Source: Deltaproteobacteria bacterium (GTDB lineage Bacteria > Desulfobacterota > Syntrophia > Syntrophales > UBA2210). From it: a stretch of 8,950 nt of DNA. Position 1 is the first letter of the stretch. Every line of letters begins with the position of its first letter. Below the pieces are notes generated by a model. That model was not told the origin of the DNA and did no database searches. It saw only the letters and a program-made list of their open reading frames with translations. The stretch is taken from positions 1-8,950 of the forward strand of contig DSBH01000029.1 of NCBI GenBank assembly GCA_011056825.1, read 5' to 3'. Below, piece after piece: positions 1-6,642 of this stretch. The translations under genes and the position numbers were made by a program.

Positions 1-492
1 ATCGAAAGGTTGCATCTTGCGGTGACGGAAGTGAATGGATGCGCGGTTTGTTCATACGCTCATACATACCTGGCACTAAGACAGGGAATGAGCAATGAAG
101 AAATTAAAAGTTTTTTAAGCGGTGACGGAAATTTCGTACGGACGGAGGAGGCGAAGGCGATATTGTTCGCTCAACATTTTGCTGATTCCCGGGGATTCAC
201 GAAAAAAGAAGCGTATGAATCGATAGTTGATGAATACGGAGAAGTGAGAGCAAATATTATTCTTTCAGCGGTACAATGAATGACTGTTGGAAACACGTTT
301 GGTATTCACTTTAGTGCAGTTCAATCAAGACTGCGGGGGAGACCCTACAAAAACAGTTCACTGATATATGAGGCAGGAATGCAGATAGCGGGAGCTGTCT
401 TTTTGCCGATTGGTTTTGTTCACGGGGTGATAGGAATGGTCATAGGGTTTTCAAGGTCGGGATTTGATGACAGCCCGGCAAATAAGTGTTGA
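1..492 (+). pseudogene. AhpD/carboxymuconolactone decarboxylase-like gene, 5' truncated by the window and interrupted by an in-frame TGA
   Basis: The frame is open from base 1, so the gene starts upstream of the window. Near the beginning it encodes GCAVCSYAHT, the CxxC...H redox motif of the AhpD/CMD superfamily, followed by a helical stretch (RQGMSNEEI) and an acidic segment with ILFAQHFADSRG, all typical of this alpha-helical family. At 277-279 the frame meets TGA. It resumes at once, in the same frame, with MTVGNTFGI, which by my recollection fits the family segment that normally follows (a GN-aromatic-GI pattern), and then a hydrophobic C-terminal stretch (about 400-450) ending at the TGA at 490-492. 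No base is gained or lost, so a point nonsense mutation is the simplest reading. Family members are peroxidase- or thiol-related proteins, often of unknown substrate. Alternatives are two separate polypeptides, readthrough, or a sequencing error. Confidence 0.72.
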
Positions 493-566
493 CCTGATGG
501 AAGCTTCAGAAAATGTAACCGACATATTTACGTGACGTTTTGCCGCATTCTTGCGAGAGATTTTCC

Positions 567-586
567 AAAACCCGGGGCCGGGTTTT
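567..586 (+). terminator. Rho-independent terminator, possibly bidirectional
   Basis: The sequence AAAACCCG, loop GGGC, CGGGTTTT is a perfect inverted repeat of 8-base arms ending in four Ts, 75 bases after the end of the AhpD-like frame. Because the arms begin with A and end with T runs, it could work on either strand. It separates the AhpD-like gene from the next plus-strand gene. Confidence 0.7.
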
Positions 587-669
587 AAATTATCAGCGTT
601 GTTCCATATTTCTCACCGGTTTTTCCGAACTATCCCCGATCTGAATCCGCTTTCCACGAATAGAACCCC

Positions 670-697
670 TCAAGAAGTGAGACGTAATTGTCGATAA
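670..697 (+). promoter_or_regulatory. Possible sigma-28 (FliA)-like promoter
   Basis: GTCGATAA at 690-697 matches seven of eight bases of the sigma-28 -10 consensus GCCGATAA. Twelve bases upstream lies TCAAGAAG (670-677), a weak match to TAAAGTTT (four of eight), and the spacing is one base longer than usual. Transcription would start near 705, leaving a leader of about 20 bases before the ribosome binding site. The -10 element is good and the -35 poor, so this is only a candidate. Confidence 0.3.
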
Positions 698-710
698 ACA
701 TATGGCAACC

Positions 711-718
711 AAGGAGGG
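711..718 (+). promoter_or_regulatory. Ribosome binding site deciding the start at 727
   Basis: AAGGAGGG lies eight bases before the ATG at 727. It rules against the longer reading that would begin at 688, which has no comparable site and would place this motif inside the coding region. Confidence 0.75.
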
Positions 719-726
719 ACGAGACC

Positions 727-1299
727 ATGAAAATAACGTCAGTACCCCTGCCGGAACGGACGACGGGGCCGTCCGGGTCTCCGAAGCCCGAACAGGGACC
801 GCGAAGGCCGGGAACTGCCGGGGCGGGAGGGCCGGCAGACAGGGTGACCAGCCGGGAATTGTCTTCCGGACCCATCACCTATGATCGTACCGCGGCGGCA
901 CGAAACGATGCAACCATAGCGCGCCTGATGCAGGAAGCCGATGCGGTTCATCAAAAACTGCGCGATCTTGTAACGACACTGATCAGGAAGCAGGGAATTT
1001 CTATCGACCGCCTTGCACGACTTGCCGGCCAGGGAGAAACCGACAGAGCTCCCCGCGCCGAACTGGAAGCATTGCTCGGCCGTCACGGCGAACTGGGCGT
1101 GGAGGCCGTCAGTGACAGGATCATCGACTTCGCCAAAGCACTTTCCGGCGGCGATCCTTTTAGGATCGAGGAACTCCGCGAAGCGATAATTCAGGGATTT
1201 CGAGAAGCTGAGGCCGTACTTGGATACCTTCCCGGCATATCCCGTCAAACCTGTGAAAGCGTTATGGAGAAGCTTGATAACTGGTTGGCCGAAACGTAA
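727..1299 (+). CDS. Conserved-looking protein of unknown function, 190 residues
   Basis: The start at 727 is chosen for its ribosome binding site. Residues 1-50 are rich in Pro, Gly, Ser and charged residues and look disordered. Residues 55-105 and 108-190 look helical and soluble. There is no signal peptide or membrane segment. The C-terminal part, roughly residues 125-190, contains VSDRIIDFAKALSGGDP, then EELREAIIQGFREAEAVLGYLPG and a closing helix with MEKLDNWL. That arrangement reminds me of the C-terminal region of DUF5610-like proteins, some of which I associate with motility gene neighbourhoods, but this is from memory and weak. The gene stands alone on the plus strand and is convergent with the oxidoreductase operon. 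The possible sigma-28-like promoter upstream would fit a motility link. Function is not known. Confidence 0.75.
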   Translation: MKITSVPLPERTTGPSGSPKPEQGPRRPGTAGAGGPADRVTSRELSSGPITYDRTAAARNDATIARLMQEADAVHQKLRDLVTTLIRKQGISIDRLARLAGQGETDRAPRAELEALLGRHGELGVEAVSDRIIDFAKALSGGDPFRIEELREAIIQGFREAEAVLGYLPGISRQTCESVMEKLDNWLAET

Positions 1300-1436
1300 T
1301 TCTTTATCACGACAGAGGACAGAGTTAATGTATCAGCGTGTCACCTCCCCCCGACGAAAACCGTGTTGCCACAGCATGCCCTGACGCACGTTTTATGAGT
1401 ATAAGCGTTATTTCAGAACCTCATCCGCCGGTGATC

Positions 1437-1471
1437 ATAAAAAGGACGTTCTCAGTGGTTAAGAACGTCCT
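1437..1471 (-). terminator. Rho-independent terminator of the dehydrogenase-oxidoreductase operon
   Basis: On the minus strand, AGGACGTTCT and AGAACGTCCT form a perfect 10-base-pair stem with a nine-base loop, followed directly by a run of five Ts (1439-1443 on the plus strand, partly within the stem). It lies about 33 bases after the stop codon of the oxidoreductase gene. It is a textbook terminator for leftward transcription. The rest of the stretch between 1300 and 1436 holds no gene, and I see no equally clear terminator for the plus-strand gene ending at 1299. Confidence 0.92.
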
Positions 1472-1503
1472 CTGGGAAAAGTATCTCTTGCAGACCGTGC
1501 CCG

Positions 1504-3219
1504 TTAAAACGGGATGACCTGCTGGAGCTCTTCATCTGTAAAATCAAACGTGGCCCCGGTCATGGGAGAAGCTTCTTCGTAGAAAAACCGGGGTAAACGG
1601 TCGTCCTGCGGTGTGAATCCCGCTTTCCGGTTGAATGCCTTTTCCAGCATGATCGTCTGGATGCCGATGCCGAATACCCGGTCGGCGTTCCATTCCCCGC
1701 CGTATTTCCCCGCCATCGCTTCGGCGATGTGCTCGATGGCGTACCGGTGGGTGCTGGCAAGTGGAAGTCCGGCGAAATGACACATGAAATTGTCGACGGT
1801 CGCATACAAGACCTGTATTTTTTGAGACATCTGTATACGACCGGTTTTGAGAAAGTCGCGAGCCGATCCGCTGGTGGTTCCCACCGTGTGGTCGGCGCCT
1901 TGAGGAGACGTCGCGTATCCGACCCCGGTGCCCTTGCTGTTCCGCGGGTCGTAGCCGGGCATGGCCTGTCCCTTCACCGTGGGAATTCTCCTGGCGCCGA
2001 TGTGTTTCCCGGTTACTTCCGTGCCTTGAGCCAGTGTTTCACCAAACTCGGTACCGTTGATTATTTCATTCACCAGGTTGAGTGCGCCCTCGCCGTCGCC
2101 GAAGGGCAGGATCCCCGTGTCCATGCACACGCCGATCGTCGCGCCAAGCTCAATGGTGTCTATGCCGAAATCGTCGCACATGCGCTCGATCCTGGCGATC
2201 GTGTCAAGGTCGTCGATATCGCAGTTTGAGCCTATCATGGCCACTGTTTCATATTCGAATGCCGCGGTCAGGTAGTTTCCGTTTGCGTCGTTATAGATAT
2301 TGGAACATTTGATTGGACATCCCGGCTGGCAGGGGAGGGACGACGAACCGCCGCGTTGCGAAATGTTCTGCTGAAATTTCGTCGCGCCGATCTTGTCGAG
2401 AATCATGCATCGTTCGCCGCTGAAGTTTTTTACCGGCAGGGCGCCGGACTTGCCTGTCACCGCCATGCCCACCATGGTGCCGAAAAGACGCATGGCAGTG
2501 GCGGTCGCCCTGTTTCGTGACAGTACGTTGGTAAAATCCCTGGTTCCCCTAGTGAACTGTGCCCTGTCGGCGTACATGATGTCCGCCTTTTTTTTCGCCC
2601 GTTCTACGACGATGGCCTTCAATCCTCTGGATCCCATAACGGCGCCGACACCGCCTCGTCCCAGGGCCCTGTTGGGATGGCCCGTGCTGTAGTCGGTAAC
2701 CTGGATGGTGGAATTGCTGTATCCCCGTTCGCCGGCGGGACCGATGCAAGCCACCGCAATATTGTCGCCGTAGGCGGATTTGACTTTTTCATTCAACTCG
2801 TAGGCGCCCAGACCCGCGTATTCGTCGGCTTTTACAAGCTCAGCGTTTCCGTCAGCGTCGATGTGAAGCAGGGACAACGTTTTTTCGCGCGGCTTTCCTT
2901 CCACGATTATGAGCTTAATTCCGTGGCGCGAAAGAAACGTGGCAATATTGCCGCCGGAATTTGATTCCTTGATGCCCTTTGTGAGCGGACTCTTGGTTCC
3001 GACCGACAGCCTGTTGGCCGTGGGGAAACCCGTTCCCGCAAGCAATCCCAGGGCGAAAACGAGTTTGTTCTCCTCACCGAGAGGATCGCAGGCGGGATCC
3101 ACCTCTTCCGTCAGGACCTTGGCGGTCAGTCCCCGGTTGCCGAGCAGAACGTGATCGTCCTTGAGCGCTTCCCATGCGACAGTTTCTCCTGTCATATTTA
3201 TACGCAATACTTTTTTCAT
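1504..3219 (-). CDS. Tungsten-type aldehyde:ferredoxin oxidoreductase (AOR family), 571 residues
   Basis: AOR-family enzymes hold a tungsten (or molybdenum) bis-pterin and a [4Fe-4S] cluster. They oxidise aldehydes to acids with ferredoxin as acceptor, or run in reverse, in the cytoplasm. The N-terminal pterin-binding domain is clear: GLLAGTGFPTANRLSVGTKSPLT (about 58-80, family-typical), SNSGG (86-90), and GRGGVGAVMGSRGLKAIV (187-204). The cluster ligands are probably C297, C301, C305 and C480. DDFGID at 349-354 matches the pterin-binding DxxGxD motif, and FEYET (321-325) and GADH (441-444) lie where the active site is expected. Two features differ from the best-known enzymes: the first cysteines are spaced Cx3Cx3C rather than Cx2Cx3C, and the second DxxGLC motif reads DNFMC. 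I recall a subgroup with CxPGC-type spacing, so this need not be damage. AGGAGA lies seven bases before the ATG. The gene follows the alcohol dehydrogenase by 37 bases. The physiological aldehyde cannot be read from the sequence, so I give no subtype name. Confidence 0.93.
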   Translation of the reverse strand: MKKVLRINMTGETVAWEALKDDHVLLGNRGLTAKVLTEEVDPACDPLGEENKLVFALGLLAGTGFPTANRLSVGTKSPLTKGIKESNSGGNIATFLSRHGIKLIIVEGKPREKTLSLLHIDADGNAELVKADEYAGLGAYELNEKVKSAYGDNIAVACIGPAGERGYSNSTIQVTDYSTGHPNRALGRGGVGAVMGSRGLKAIVVERAKKKADIMYADRAQFTRGTRDFTNVLSRNRATATAMRLFGTMVGMAVTGKSGALPVKNFSGERCMILDKIGATKFQQNISQRGGSSSLPCQPGCPIKCSNIYNDANGNYLTAAFEYETVAMIGSNCDIDDLDTIARIERMCDDFGIDTIELGATIGVCMDTGILPFGDGEGALNLVNEIINGTEFGETLAQGTEVTGKHIGARRIPTVKGQAMPGYDPRNSKGTGVGYATSPQGADHTVGTTSGSARDFLKTGRIQMSQKIQVLYATVDNFMCHFAGLPLASTHRYAIEHIAEAMAGKYGGEWNADRVFGIGIQTIMLEKAFNRKAGFTPQDDRLPRFFYEEASPMTGATFDFTDEELQQVIPF

Positions 3220-3256
3220 GGTTATTCTCCTGTAAAGTTGTGTCCGGGCGTCGTGT

Positions 3257-4423
3257 TCAGCGCAGGCTTTCGCACGCGGCCTCGAGTATCTCTGTTAACT
3301 GTGCTCTGGACGGCCTCTTGGTTGCGGTGATATATGTGTATTCACCAAGGGCCAGCTCGATGATTCTGTCTATATCGGAGGGATCGGGAATGACTGTACC
3401 GGTTTTCGGGCAGTTGAGGTCAAGATAAAATGTGCGAAGTGCCTGCTTGAAATCTTTGCCCACGTCGGCGATTGGCCGGCCTGCGACTTCTACCCCCAGC
3501 ATGGCCGCCATTTTTTTTGTCTCTTCAGGAATCTCGTCGGCGTACCACTCGCATATTTCAGGGAGGGCGAAAGCACAGGTAATACCGTGAGGCACGTGCG
3601 TAACGGCCTCGATTGAATGACCGAGGGCGTGCCCCAGGTGGAATCCGGCGTAGGAGCCGACAAGAATGCCGAAGGTGGCCGCCATGGCCATGTGTTCCCG
3701 CGCCTCCAGATCTTTCCCGTTGGCCATCGCCCTGGGAAGGTTGGTGAATACCAGGTCGCACACCGTCATGCCCCAGGATGTCATCATGGGGTTCCGCCGA
3801 ACACCGCCGATGCCCTCGATCGCGTGCGCGAGAGCGTCCAGCCCCGTCGAAGCAGTGAGAGACGGGGGCATGTTCACGTGCAGGAGCGGATCGATGATCG
3901 CCGCCGTCGGCGTGATTTCAGGTTGGGGAAGGGCCTTCTTCACGCCGGCTTCTTCGTCATAGACGACGGCCACGTTTGACACTTCGCTTCCCGTTCCCGC
4001 CGTTGTCGGTATGCATATGTACGGCTTCATCAGCGTTCCATCGAGAAGACCGGCGTCCAGAATACCCACGTATCTCTCGAATTCGCCCGGCTGGGTAAGG
4101 GCCACGTTCACCGCCTTGCCCGTGTCCATTGCGCTTCCGCCGCCGATTGCCACCAATGTGTCTATGTGTTCGTCCGCCGCGATTTTTGAGGCTTCCATAA
4201 CGGTGGAATAGGGTACTGACACTTGTGCGCCGTCCCACTCGACCACCTCGTAGCCTGCCATGTGCATGGCTTCAACAATGGGATCCACGATGCCGGCTTC
4301 CTTCACGCCCTTGTCGTAAATACAGAAGACCTTTTCGGCCCTGTAACTTTCCAGGACGGCGCCGATGGTAGTCGAGCTTCCGTCGCCGAAAATAATTTTT
4401 GTCATTGGATATATGAAATCCAT
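3257..4423 (-). CDS. Iron-containing alcohol dehydrogenase, 388 residues
   Basis: This is a group III (Fe-type) NAD(P)-dependent alcohol dehydrogenase, interconverting an alcohol and its aldehyde or ketone. Residues 94-100 (GGGSAMD) form the nucleotide-binding loop, and 139-149 (PTTAGTGSEVS) is the family signature. The metal ligands expected from FucO are present: D196 and H200 in TGLDALAH, H265 in GHALGH and H279 in VPHG. The spacing 265 to 279 matches FucO H263 to H277. Length is normal. The start is supported by a near-perfect ribosome binding site, AAGGAGGTGA at 4431-4440, seven bases from the ATG. The next gene is the oxidoreductase, 37 bases on, so the two are surely co-transcribed, and the aldehyde made by one could be the substrate of the other. 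Substrate specificity and NAD versus NADP preference are not visible. Confidence 0.95.
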   Translation of the reverse strand: MDFIYPMTKIIFGDGSSTTIGAVLESYRAEKVFCIYDKGVKEAGIVDPIVEAMHMAGYEVVEWDGAQVSVPYSTVMEASKIAADEHIDTLVAIGGGSAMDTGKAVNVALTQPGEFERYVGILDAGLLDGTLMKPYICIPTTAGTGSEVSNVAVVYDEEAGVKKALPQPEITPTAAIIDPLLHVNMPPSLTASTGLDALAHAIEGIGGVRRNPMMTSWGMTVCDLVFTNLPRAMANGKDLEAREHMAMAATFGILVGSYAGFHLGHALGHSIEAVTHVPHGITCAFALPEICEWYADEIPEETKKMAAMLGVEVAGRPIADVGKDFKQALRTFYLDLNCPKTGTVIPDPSDIDRIIELALGEYTYITATKRPSRAQLTEILEAACESLR

Positions 4424-4652
4424 TGCCGCCTCACCTCCTTGTGTGATTGTTCTTTTTCCCCGGCAGTACCTTATAGTGCGCGTAAATAATATCTTTTTTT
4501 AATAAGAGCGTTCCATGAGCAGTTCCCTGGAAAAGAGGGGGGTACCATGCCTACTCGGGCTGGCTGCAGAATGATCGGTCGGAAGTCCGTGAAAGAGGCA
4601 GGGGAGTGAGATTCAATGCCCTGTTGCAGGGGACCTTTAAGTGTGTCGGTGA

Positions 4653-4669
4653 TTCTTATGACATAAGAA
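4653..4669. promoter_or_regulatory. Perfect palindrome, candidate operator overlapping the -10 element
   Basis: TTCTTATG, one central base, CATAAGAA: two perfect 8-base arms around a single centre. This is the shape of a site for a dimeric repressor. It covers the predicted -10 and part of the spacer, where a bound protein would block polymerase. The binding protein is unknown and no regulator gene lies in the window. Confidence 0.5.
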
Positions 4670-4683
4670 GACGTAATTGGCAA
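4655..4683 (-). promoter_or_regulatory. Candidate sigma-70 promoter of the dehydrogenase-oxidoreductase operon
   Basis: On the minus strand TTGCCA (4678-4683, five of six bases of TTGACA) is followed after exactly 17 bases by CATAAG (4655-4660, four of six bases of TATAAT). Transcription would begin near 4648, giving a leader of about 225 bases. The candidate is supported by the palindrome that overlaps its -10 element. It would allow these genes to be expressed separately from modABC. Confidence 0.45.
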
Positions 4684-4757
4684 GGCGGGTGTTTTTAATG
4701 GTGACAGTCCCGCCCCCGTCCAGGATTGGTAAGTCCTCAATCGGTGAGGGGGGGGCG
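4684..4757 (-). promoter_or_regulatory. Two mutually exclusive hairpins after modC
   Basis: On the minus strand the CGCCCCC just after the modC stop (plus coordinates 4751-4757) can pair with GGGGGCG (4711-4717). This encloses a small CCTCA/TGAGG hairpin (4735-4749) and a CCA/TGG hairpin (4720-4729), giving a three-way-junction-like fold. The same GGGGGCGGG stretch can instead pair through GGCGGG (4709-4714) with CCCGCC (4684-4689). Neither fold is followed by a T run, so an ordinary terminator is unlikely. Possible roles are stabilising the modC 3' end or an attenuation-like switch. Confidence 0.35.
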
Positions 4758-4759
4758 TT

Positions 4760-5836
4760 TTACTGCTTCATGGACAGTGAATCGACGACGCGGACACTGC
4801 TGCTTTTAATCATGGCGTAGACCGTGTCGCCCTGTACCAGTCCGAGGCGCTCAAGTGACTGATTTGTCACAAGAACGGTGAATGCCGTGTCGCCCGCAGA
4901 AAGCGACAAGAGGGAGGTTTTTCCCTCATACAGAATAGTAGAAACTGTCGCGCGGATGCTGTTCTGCACGGACGTATCTTGAGGCGGCCGGGTGGCAATG
5001 ATTATGTCTTCGGGGCGGAGGGCAAGCTTCACCGTTGTTCCTATGTCCACGCTGTCGAGTGTTCTCATGGTGAAACCGTTGACATTTATAACGGCGAGGC
5101 CATGGTCATGGTCGACGACCGTTCCTTCCATCAGGGTGGCTCCCACGAAATCCGCCACGAACGGCGTCCGGGGCCGTTTGAAAACTTCTTCAAGAGAACC
5201 GAACTGAGCGAGTAAACCGTCACGGATAACGGCAACTTTGTCGGCAAGGGCCCAGGCATCGTTCAGGTCGTGCGTCACGTGGATGGCCGTCGTATTCTGC
5301 CGTGACATGATTTTTTTCAGCAATATTCTCGTGTCGCGCCTGGTCTGCGGATCGAGCGCGGCAAAGGGTTCATCCATGAGAAGCATCCTGGGTTCCACGA
5401 CAAGGGCGCGGGCCAGGGCGACGCGCTGTTGTTCACCACCGGACAGGGTCGCCGGTTTTCTGTGAAGCAGGTGATCGATGGACAGGGCTTCGGCGATCTC
5501 AACGATTTTCTCTTTCATGTCGCGAGGGTCTTTTTTCTTGAGACCGTACTCGATGTTTTTGTAAACCGTGAAGTGAGGCAGGAGGGCGTATTCCTGGTAC
5601 ACAATGCCGATATTTCTCTTCTCCGGCAGTTCCGACGTAATGTTGCGACCCCCGAGATAAATAGCACCCTTGTCGGGGGACCAGAACCCGATAATGCTTT
5701 CAAGAAGAATTGTTTTTCCCGCGCCCGTCGGTCCTATGATCGTCAGGTAGTCTCCCCTGTCCAGATCGAACGATACGCCCTGCAGATAGAACTCGCCCAG
5801 GTCGATGTGAAGATCCCGGACGGAGAGGAAACTCAT
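4760..5836 (-). CDS. modC: Molybdate/tungstate ABC transporter ATP-binding protein (ModC-like), 358 residues
   Basis: This is the ATPase subunit on the cytoplasmic face that powers oxyanion import. All nucleotide-binding motifs are intact: Walker A GPTGAGKT (35-42), Q-loop Q81, ABC signature LSGGEQQ (131-137), Walker B MLLMDE (151-156) and switch histidine H189. After residue 230 a C-terminal extension contains LRPEDIII (273-280) and a TOBE/Mop-like segment (about 292-350), the domain that in ModC binds or senses the oxyanion. The start overlaps the modB stop by four bases (ATGA), and GGAGGT lies seven bases upstream, so translation is probably coupled. The TOBE domain also occurs in other importers (for example sulfate or iron), so ligand identity rests on the neighbouring binding protein and oxidoreductase. 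Confidence 0.9.
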   Translation of the reverse strand: MSFLSVRDLHIDLGEFYLQGVSFDLDRGDYLTIIGPTGAGKTILLESIIGFWSPDKGAIYLGGRNITSELPEKRNIGIVYQEYALLPHFTVYKNIEYGLKKKDPRDMKEKIVEIAEALSIDHLLHRKPATLSGGEQQRVALARALVVEPRMLLMDEPFAALDPQTRRDTRILLKKIMSRQNTTAIHVTHDLNDAWALADKVAVIRDGLLAQFGSLEEVFKRPRTPFVADFVGATLMEGTVVDHDHGLAVINVNGFTMRTLDSVDIGTTVKLALRPEDIIIATRPPQDTSVQNSIRATVSTILYEGKTSLLSLSAGDTAFTVLVTNQSLERLGLVQGDTVYAMIKSSSVRVVDSLSMKQ

Positions 5837-6642
5837 AAACTTACCTCCGTTTGCTCAAAGACGAAAATGGCCGCGAATGAAACCACCATCAGGACGATAC
5901 CGCTGGTAAGCGCCATTCCCATGTTGCCGTAGGAAATATTGAGATACAGCGTGATGGGGAGCACTTCCGTTTTCATGTACGTTCCACCGGCCAGGATCAG
6001 GACCGTGCCGAAGGTTCCGATGCAGCGCGCGAAGGCGATAACCGTCGACGCGAGGATGCCGTTCCGGGCGAGCGGGACGGAGACATTCATGAACGTTTCG
6101 AACATGGAGTACCCCAGGGAACGGGACACGAATTCCATACGGGGGTTGATATAGTCAAACGTTGATTTCATGATGCGGCACGCGTAGGGCAGGGCGGTGA
6201 AAAACTGGGCGGCCACGATGCCCTGCGTCGTAAAAATGAAGTTAAGCCCCAAGGCGCTGAAAAACTTTCCGACGAACGTGTTCCCGAAAAGCAGCAGCAG
6301 GCAGAGTCCCAGGACCAGCTCCGGGAAGGCGACCGGAAGATCAATGATCGTCTTCACGAATCCCTTGCCGGTGAACTGGAATCGCGAGAGCGAATACCCG
6401 ATGGGAAGGGCGAAGACCATGACAAGGGCGGTGGACAAAAGTCCCGTCCAGAGAGACAGCTTGAGCGAGAATATCATTTCTTCGCTTTGCAAACTTTCCC
6501 ACACGTCCTTGACATCGGGAACCATGAAAAGAGCGGCGATGGCCATGACGAGGGCGGCCGTCACGATAAACGAGATAAAAATCAGCCCCGCCTTAAAAAA
6601 GTTGAGTCGTTCCGGCGCGACTTTCTTTTTCAGGGCCGCCAT
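5833..6642 (-). CDS. modB: Molybdate/tungstate ABC transporter permease (ModB-like), 269 residues
   Basis: This is the inner-membrane channel subunit. Hydrophobic segments lie at about 17-40, 59-84, 100-120, 138-155, 197-218 and 243-263, the six-helix pattern of this importer class. The EAA-type cytoplasmic loop that docks with the ATPase is at about 170-195 (EFVSRSLGYSMFETFMNVSVP, with the conserved Gly at 177). LPVAFPELVLGL (102-113) is characteristic of the molybdate/sulfate permease group. At 269 residues it is longer than E. coli ModB (229), partly because of an extra N-terminal helix. The start overlaps the end of modA by 13 bases and has only a weak ribosome binding site, so it probably depends on translation of modA. 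Confidence 0.9.
   Translation of the reverse strand: MAALKKKVAPERLNFFKAGLIFISFIVTAALVMAIAALFMVPDVKDVWESLQSEEMIFSLKLSLWTGLLSTALVMVFALPIGYSLSRFQFTGKGFVKTIIDLPVAFPELVLGLCLLLLFGNTFVGKFFSALGLNFIFTTQGIVAAQFFTALPYACRIMKSTFDYINPRMEFVSRSLGYSMFETFMNVSVPLARNGILASTVIAFARCIGTFGTVLILAGGTYMKTEVLPITLYLNISYGNMGMALTSGIVLMVVSFAAIFVFEQTEVSL

Larger units (their letters stand above)
4424..4759 (-). other. Structured intergenic region and putative leader between modC and the alcohol dehydrogenase
   Basis: This 336-base gap has no convincing gene. In transcription order it contains: two overlapping hairpins just after the modC stop; a -35-like TTGCCA; a 17-base palindrome; a hairpin with arms CCCTG/CAGGG (4619-4631); TGCCT and AGGCA segments that could pair across about 45 bases; a TTCCA/TGGAA hairpin (4511-4532); an A-rich stretch (4494-4500 on the plus strand is all T); and the strong ribosome binding site. 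The richness in potential stems suggests a regulatory RNA or leader. Because the downstream product is a Mo/W-pterin enzyme, a Moco-type riboswitch is a natural suspect, but I could not align the sequence to that family by eye and do not claim it. Confidence 0.45.

Noticed and set aside
277..279. The in-frame TGA as a selenocysteine codon.
   Set aside because: The redox CxxC lies far upstream and keeps both cysteines. The TGA falls at a position that is not catalytic in the family, and I see no convincing SECIS-like hairpin right after it.
739..1248. A 169-codon minus-strand open frame opposite the gene at 727-1299.
   Set aside because: The plus-strand frame has the ribosome binding site, balanced composition and helical periodicity. 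The opposite frame has none of these.
1300..1436. A small gene or RNA between the convergent genes.
   Set aside because: No open frame with a ribosome binding site and no conserved RNA pattern was seen. It appears to be simple intergenic DNA before the terminator.
1729..2229. A 166-codon plus-strand open frame opposite the AOR gene.
   Set aside because: Its sequence is Arg/Gly/Val-rich without family motifs, as expected from the opposite strand of a GC-biased gene. The AOR on the other strand is unmistakable.
4547..4609. A 20-codon plus-strand frame with a purine-rich stretch upstream, antisense to the leader.
   Set aside because: Very short, no recognisable peptide family, and G-rich runs are common in this gap. 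The evidence is too thin for a gene.
4471..4740. An 89-codon open frame on the minus strand across the modC-dehydrogenase gap.
   Set aside because: It starts with TTG without a ribosome binding site, is Pro-rich, matches no family I know, and covers the predicted promoter and leader. More likely a chance open frame, although the whole gap being open is mildly odd.
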